DNA from: Clostridia bacterium
GTDB lineage: Bacteria; Bacillota; Clostridia; Oscillospirales; CAG-382
Length of the DNA: 9,972 nt
NCBI GenBank assembly: GCA_017938055.1
Contig: JAGBCG010000019.1
Coordinates: forward strand, 1-9,972
Direction: 5' to 3'
The notes beneath the pieces were generated by a model. It was not told the origin of the DNA and did not search any database. It worked only from the letters and a program-made list of their open reading frames with translations. Shown here piece after piece: positions 5,982-9,972 of the stretch; position 1 is the first letter of the stretch; each line of letters begins with the position of its first letter. A program made the position numbers and the translations under genes.

Positions 5982-6549
5982 ATATCATCGGAAATCTTGT
6001 GTAATGCTTCATAACTTTTCTTGCAAGAACAACGTAGTGTTTTCTTCTTGTAGGAAGCTCAGACACACGCTTCAACCATTCAAGGCATAGCCTTGAGAAT
6101 AACTGCTGACAGGTCTTATGTACACGGAGCATTCCGTGCATAAACTCCTCGTTGTCGTTTGATGTGCGAAGATAGCGTTCAAGAAGCTCTGCCGCCTGCT
6201 CATCGTCCCTGAAATCGAACTCAAAGTATCGGTTTATGCCCCTTGATGATACTATCCTTTTGTCAAGAGATTCATGGCGGTACTCATCTGCGGCTTTATT
6301 TGCAAATTCGTGTGACGCCATATTTCTCTCGTCAATATCATCTGTTATTGCAAGTGTTCTGAACCATTCAAGGCACAGCAAGGTGAAATTATGCTGTACG
6401 TTTATGTTCTTTGAAAGCATACACTCATAGAAACGCTCACGGGGAGCACAGTATGAGTTTACGTAGGTTCCCATTGCCGAAGATATGACAAGTCCATCGG
6501 ATATATCGTTCATAACGATAACCTGTTTTAATGTTTTTTCATCCCTCAT
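5980..6549 (-). CDS. Unrecognised 189-residue protein with an internal duplication
   Basis: ATG at 6547-6549 is preceded by AAAGGA and a 10-base spacer; the stop is TGA at 5980-5982, 11 bases before the RavA-like start. The protein is soluble, helical and rich in Arg and Glu. It contains two copies of one segment at an offset of 96 residues: about 37-66, with ML at 44-45, Q52, F55 and LCLEW at 58-62, and about 133-162, with ML at 140-141, Q148, F151 and LCLEW at 154-158. Similarity may continue to about 90 and 183 (AxKxxxxxY in both), allowing a three-residue shift. I do not recognise the family. It has no cysteine cluster, Walker motif or HTH that I can see. Its tight linkage to the RavA-like gene makes it a candidate adaptor or client of that ATPase, which is inference only. 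Confidence 0.8.
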   Translation of the reverse strand: MRDEKTLKQVIVMNDISDGLVISSAMGTYVNSYCAPRERFYECMLSKNINVQHNFTLLCLEWFRTLAITDDIDERNMASHEFANKAADEYRHESLDKRIVSSRGINRYFEFDFRDDEQAAELLERYLRTSNDNEEFMHGMLRVHKTCQQLFSRLCLEWLKRVSELPTRRKHYVVLARKVMKHYTRFPMI

Positions 6550-6566
6550 AATATTTAATCCTTTCT

Positions 6567-6929
6567 TTACGCAGCCTTACTCTGACACAGCTCGATTACC
6601 TTCTGACATTCTTCAATCTCAAAGTATCCGATATGGGTAGACTTAAAAGGCAGTCCCATTTTCTCGGACAGCCATTTGTAGCCCTCGGTTCTTGACATTT
6701 TATTGTCTTTCCAGAACTTATCGAATACCTCGTGGGTTTCCTTGCGTTTGGTTCGTAAAATACTGTTTGCAAGTGTACCGAGAGGTTTTCCCGAGCCCTT
6801 ATGTACTCCCACAAATGCATTGCAGGTAGTACAAAGATAAATGTCGCCGTAATCCTTGCCGTAGATCTTACTGCTGTCTGTAAGTATCACTTTTCCACCG
6901 CAATATCGGCAGATAGTAGGTTTATTCAT
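6567..6929 (-). CDS. DUF3268-like zinc-ribbon protein
   Basis: A 120-residue protein with ATG at 6927-6929 and an AGGAGGG site just upstream, ten bases after the clamp gene's stop. Two CxxC pairs, CRYC at 7-10 and CTTC at 33-36, form a four-cysteine zinc ribbon. Between and after them come D-S-S-K-I-Y-G, then VGVHKGSGKPLGTLAN (about 40-55), FDKFWK, a WLSEKMGLP segment and THIGYFEIEECQKVI near the end. This order agrees with the zinc-finger-containing family known as DUF3268, common in Firmicute phages and integrative elements. The ribbon suggests nucleic-acid or protein binding, while the C-terminal helices resemble a small recognition module. No enzymatic function is known to me. Operon position between the clamp and an unknown protein suggests an accessory role in the element's DNA metabolism. 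Confidence 0.86.
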   Translation of the reverse strand: MNKPTICRYCGGKVILTDSSKIYGKDYGDIYLCTTCNAFVGVHKGSGKPLGTLANSILRTKRKETHEVFDKFWKDNKMSRTEGYKWLSEKMGLPFKSTHIGYFEIEECQKVIELCQSKAA

Positions 6930-6939
6930 TGAATCCCTC

Positions 6940-8136
6940 CTATGCTGCTTTTCTTGCAGTAGAGCGTGACTTCTTACCTGTCTTTTCAGCAGTAATTTCG
7001 CCGCGTGCCTTTTTCTTGTGTTCCTCGTATTTCAAGAATTGCTTTTCAACAGTTGTAGCCGGTATCGGTGTAAGAAGATATTTATCGTACTTGTTGAAAA
7101 CAAGAAGATAACCTCGCTTATCAAGACTTAAAATCATAGTGCCGTCAACAGTCTTAAATATATCCTTAAGCATTGCCGAGGGGTAATAGAAGCTGTGTTC
7201 GGAGTCACCGTTGATTCTCACTGCACCTACAGAATATGTAGCACAGCCGACGTCATTGGTGGTGGAAAGAGTAATCTTTTCCTCACCGAAATCAAGTCTT
7301 ACATAAGAGTTCTCAACACCCATTGCCGAAATGTCACTTGCATACTGTACCTGCTCTTTGAAATCCTTGAACTCAAGCTTTGCTTCGTACATAGGCTTTA
7401 AGGAATCAAGTATCATACCCGTATTCACATATTCCTTTGCCATTTTCTTTGCCGAGAAAAGCATACCTTCTTTCATAAAGATAATGAAAACGCCGCTTCT
7501 TCCGACCTCAAGCTCTTCATCACCTGCAGCAGATGCAAGATATGATAAAGTCGCTTTTGGAATGGTAAAGTCCATACTGCCGCCACAGTCCTGTTCAAGA
7601 CGGGCGGTTGCAATACACCTTGAGTCACAGCCTGTTGCTGTAATACCTTTTGGTGTAATCTCGATATGAATACCGCTTAAGATGTTTGTTACTTCCTTAT
7701 GAGTAGCACTGCTTGTTTTGCCGTAAAGCTTCTTTATTCCCGATACCTTTACTGTACCGTCGGGAAAAGGAATTTCAGGGCGTGGAAAAGTCTTGCCGTC
7801 AAGAACATTCATTGTGTATGTACAGCTCTCGCCGGTTATCTTTACACTTCCTGCACTCTCCATCTCAAAGTGAGTCTCATCACCTGCAAGATGTGAGAGT
7901 ATTCCAACAAGCATTCTGGCATCAAGCACAAAAAAGCCACCCGATTCAATACCTGCAGTAAGCTTTCGCTGTATTGCTGCTTCAAAGCAGTTTGCCGTAA
8001 GGTACAAGTATCCGTCGTCCTCATTGGCTTCAACAAGAAAACCCTTGAGCTCGGGAACTGTACTTGATTTGGGTATCATTGCCGACATCGTTTTAAGATG
8101 CTCCAGCATTATTTTTCTGTTTACTGTAAACCTCAT
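6940..8136 (-). CDS. dnaN: DNA polymerase III beta subunit-like sliding clamp with basic C-terminal tail
   Basis: A 398-residue DnaN-type clamp starting at ATG 8134-8136 with GAAAGGA before it. The N-terminus, MRFTVNRKIMLEHLKTM then VPELKGFLVEA (about 27-37), is the usual start of the first clamp domain. The middle domain contains VTNILSGIHIEI and the GITATGCDSRCIATARL block (about 163-179). The third carries ITLSTTNDVGCATYSVGAV (about 291-311) and ends with the strand YLLTPIP, equivalent to the normal YLIMPMRL terminus. The clamp would form a dimeric ring that tethers polymerase and other proteins to DNA. Unlike chromosomal DnaN, which normally ends there, about 35 residues follow: helical EKQFLKYEEHKKKARG, then a Lys/Arg-rich tail to KKSRSTARKAA. 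Neighbours are a helicase and a zinc ribbon, not dnaA or recF, so this is likely an additional, element-encoded clamp. Confidence 0.92.
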   Translation of the reverse strand: MRFTVNRKIMLEHLKTMSAMIPKSSTVPELKGFLVEANEDDGYLYLTANCFEAAIQRKLTAGIESGGFFVLDARMLVGILSHLAGDETHFEMESAGSVKITGESCTYTMNVLDGKTFPRPEIPFPDGTVKVSGIKKLYGKTSSATHKEVTNILSGIHIEITPKGITATGCDSRCIATARLEQDCGGSMDFTIPKATLSYLASAAGDEELEVGRSGVFIIFMKEGMLFSAKKMAKEYVNTGMILDSLKPMYEAKLEFKDFKEQVQYASDISAMGVENSYVRLDFGEEKITLSTTNDVGCATYSVGAVRINGDSEHSFYYPSAMLKDIFKTVDGTMILSLDKRGYLLVFNKYDKYLLTPIPATTVEKQFLKYEEHKKKARGEITAEKTGKKSRSTARKAA

Positions 8137-8151
8137 TTTGTTTATCCTTTC

Positions 8152-9972
8152 TTATGCCACGTCGAACAGAGTAAACTGTGTACCGACAGGCACATCTTCA
8201 TTGTTTGTAGCCGGAAAACTCAATCTTGTCTTACCGCTTGTAGCCTGCTTTGCAAGTAGCATTGCCTTCTGAAGCTTTTCGGAGACGGAAAGGATTTTGA
8301 CTGTTTCAACCTTTGTGGATGTAACAGGTTTCATTTCTTCCGTAGCATCATCTGTGATGATGTAATCTTCCTCGTTATCTTCAGGAACCGATGTATCCTT
8401 GATAATAGCCATTTTCTTGAACATAGCACCAACATCCTCAACCTCGTCACGAATGCCTTTTGTAAGCTCTCGTGCGAGCTGCGAGGTCATATCGGTACAG
8501 TCACTCATTGCCGCAAGTCCTTCATCCGAGAAGTTACCTTCAACAAGAGTAGCAGCAGCAAGCTTTGATGCCATAAGGCGAATAGCTCTTGCCTGCATAA
8601 CTCCCTTGTAGTAAAGGATATATACTTCAATTCGTGGTGCCGTCTGGTTTATACGCCAAGACCGCCTTGAACTCTGACGGAAAGTGAATAAGTTATACCC
8701 GATGTTGTAATAGATGAGTGTAGTAAAGGCATTGAGGTCAAGTCCCGTTTCAACAAGACTCGGATTTGTGATAAGTACATCAATTCCTGCCTCAACCTTT
8801 TTTGCAACCCATTCTTCACGCTTTTCGGGTGATACCTTTTGTTCAAGTAGTGCTACCTTGTAGCCTTGTTCCTCAAGCAATTTTTTGAGTTTATCCTGTG
8901 TGTCGATTTTTACCCAGCTTGTGTAGATAAGTACTCGCTCGCCGCTGTCAACCTTTCGCTTAACAATATCAAGAGTTGCTACGTCCTTTTCGTGCTGTTC
9001 GTCAAAGTCTGAAAGTGACTTTGGAACAACCACCGCTTCATCACTCTTTGGATAATATATCGGCTCGGCATCGTAGGGCTGATCCGGATATGTAGTGAGA
9101 AGACTTAAAAAGCTTGACATAAGCTTTCTTGATGTGCCATCACGACGGTTCATACAGTTTCGGTAAGAGTTCTCGATTCTCTTGTATTCCTCTTCAATCT
9201 CAGGTGAGAGATTAAGCTCAACGGGTATTTCCTCATAGTCGGGCAGATGCTTTCCCATATCGTTAAGAGAAAGGAACACTGCACAGTCGATAAGGAACCG
9301 TGAATATACAAGAGGAGAAACACCCGGCTTCTGACGCTCGTGGAGCTTCTTACGGCGGCTTTTACTGTTGGCATTAAACTCGCTTTCTTCAAGTTCATAC
9401 GTTGCCTCTGTAACGCCGTATTCGCCGTTGAATGAACCGGGATTGTCATAGTCCTTGTTGTCTATCTTCATAAGGTGAGGAACTATGCGGTAGAGCAGAT
9501 AGAAAAGTCCGCTTGAATAGCCGTTGATAAGAGTAGCGGTCATACCTATGACCTTCTTACTGCAGCCAACAAGTGTTTCCATTGCATCGCCCTGTCCGCT
9601 GTCGCCCTTGAACTGATGAAGCTCATCAAGGATAACGCCGTCAATGCTTTTGAAGCGTTCCGAGATGTAATCGCTCATGGAGTATCTGTTGTATGCTCCT
9701 TTTGCGATAAACACACAGTCGGGATTTGAGATTATCTCCTCAAGCTTTAAGAGTACCTTTTGGTCCTTTGTTTTCTCAAGGTGTCTGTGAGCAAATTTGC
9801 GGTACACAAAGCCGTAACCACCAATCTTAACCCAATCGTTATGACGGATATCGTGGTCGTCGGGATTGAGTACTCCCCAGAGAACGTGTCCGCACTCCTC
9901 GCATTTGTGATTCTGCGTTGTTTCCTTTTTGAAATAAAACTGATCGGCGTGTACCTTGTAATGAGTACCGTC
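8152..9972 (-). CDS. SF2/SNF2-like DNA helicase, C-terminal 606 residues (5' end outside window)
   Basis: The minus-strand frame runs from TAA at 8152-8154 to the right edge without a stop, so the start and motif I (Walker A) lie outside. The visible part begins with a CEEC pair (about 24-27). It continues through motif II DELH (about 116-119) in VILDELHQFKG, motif III TAT (about 145-147), a long charged insertion, then the second RecA-like domain: RVLIYTSW (motif IV region), ETGLDL (motif V, about 408-413) and RQSSRRSWRINQ (motif VI, about 432-443). The motif spacing resembles SNF2-type ATPases and phage/plasmid helicases, though motif VI reads RRSWRINQ where SNF2 proteins have GRxxRxGQ. The role is probably ATP-driven translocation or remodelling on duplex DNA during replication or transfer. 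The C-terminal 110 residues are acidic. It precedes the clamp gene by 15 bases. Confidence 0.87.
   Translation of the reverse strand, partial: DGTHYKVHADQFYFKKETTQNHKCEECGHVLWGVLNPDDHDIRHNDWVKIGGYGFVYRKFAHRHLEKTKDQKVLLKLEEIISNPDCVFIAKGAYNRYSMSDYISERFKSIDGVILDELHQFKGDSGQGDAMETLVGCSKKVIGMTATLINGYSSGLFYLLYRIVPHLMKIDNKDYDNPGSFNGEYGVTEATYELEESEFNANSKSRRKKLHERQKPGVSPLVYSRFLIDCAVFLSLNDMGKHLPDYEEIPVELNLSPEIEEEYKRIENSYRNCMNRRDGTSRKLMSSFLSLLTTYPDQPYDAEPIYYPKSDEAVVVPKSLSDFDEQHEKDVATLDIVKRKVDSGERVLIYTSWVKIDTQDKLKKLLEEQGYKVALLEQKVSPEKREEWVAKKVEAGIDVLITNPSLVETGLDLNAFTTLIYYNIGYNLFTFRQSSRRSWRINQTAPRIEVYILYYKGVMQARAIRLMASKLAAATLVEGNFSDEGLAAMSDCTDMTSQLARELTKGIRDEVEDVGAMFKKMAIIKDTSVPEDNEEDYIITDDATEEMKPVTSTKVETVKILSVSEKLQKAMLLAKQATSGKTRLSFPATNNEDVPVGTQFTLFDVA

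Noticed and set aside
7331..7669. Plus-strand ORF of 112 codons opposite the clamp gene
   Set aside because: It is antisense to conserved DnaN residues and has Ser/Leu-rich composition typical of a reverse-strand shadow.
1..9972. CRISPR array, tRNA or rRNA genes, toxin-antitoxin pair
   Set aside because: No regularly spaced direct repeats, no tRNA cloverleaf segments and no rRNA-like conserved stretches were seen on either strand; the small genes show no recognisable toxin or antitoxin motif.

Overview
The window looks like a piece of a low-to-moderate GC Firmicute genome, most likely a gut Clostridia/Ruminococcaceae-type organism. The reasons are strong GGAGG or AAAGGA ribosome binding sites before almost every gene, small accessory families known from Clostridia, and the general style of the replication genes. 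No rRNA or tRNA fixes the taxonomy, so this is inference.

There are two blocks. Positions 1-1260 are A+T-rich (361-420 has 11 G/C in 60, counted by hand) and read on the + strand. They hold the C-terminal end of an FkbH-type HAD-family protein that enters from the left edge, about 210 bases without a gene that contain a 10-bp inverted repeat, and a decayed IS3-family transposase. Positions 1376-9972 are richer in G+C (5701-5760 has 31 in 60) and form one tightly packed minus-strand operon. It is transcribed from beyond the right edge and ends, convergent with the IS remnant, near 1376.

In transcription order the operon encodes: an SF2/SNF2-like helicase (N-terminus and motif I outside the window); a complete DnaN-type sliding clamp with a basic C-terminal tail; a DUF3268-like zinc-ribbon protein; an unrecognised 189-residue protein built from an internal duplication; a RavA-type MoxR AAA+ ATPase; a single-stranded DNA-binding protein with an intact acidic tip; a ViaA-like von Willebrand A protein; then four small proteins, the last with two predicted membrane segments. 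Most genes are separated by 10-30 bases or overlap.

The gene set (helicase, second-copy-type clamp, SSB, zinc ribbon and small accessory proteins, with no chromosomal neighbours such as dnaA, recF or rpsF) suggests the DNA-processing region of an integrative/conjugative element, large plasmid or similar mobile element. No relaxase, integrase or conjugation gene is visible, so the element type is not settled. The point of greatest interest is a RavA/ViaA-like AAA+/VWA pair wrapped around ssb and downstream of a sliding clamp. This suggests a dedicated remodelling machine for the element's replication or transfer complex, or a protective MoxR-VWA module. A hairpin between ssb and the ViaA-like gene could control the output of the latter.
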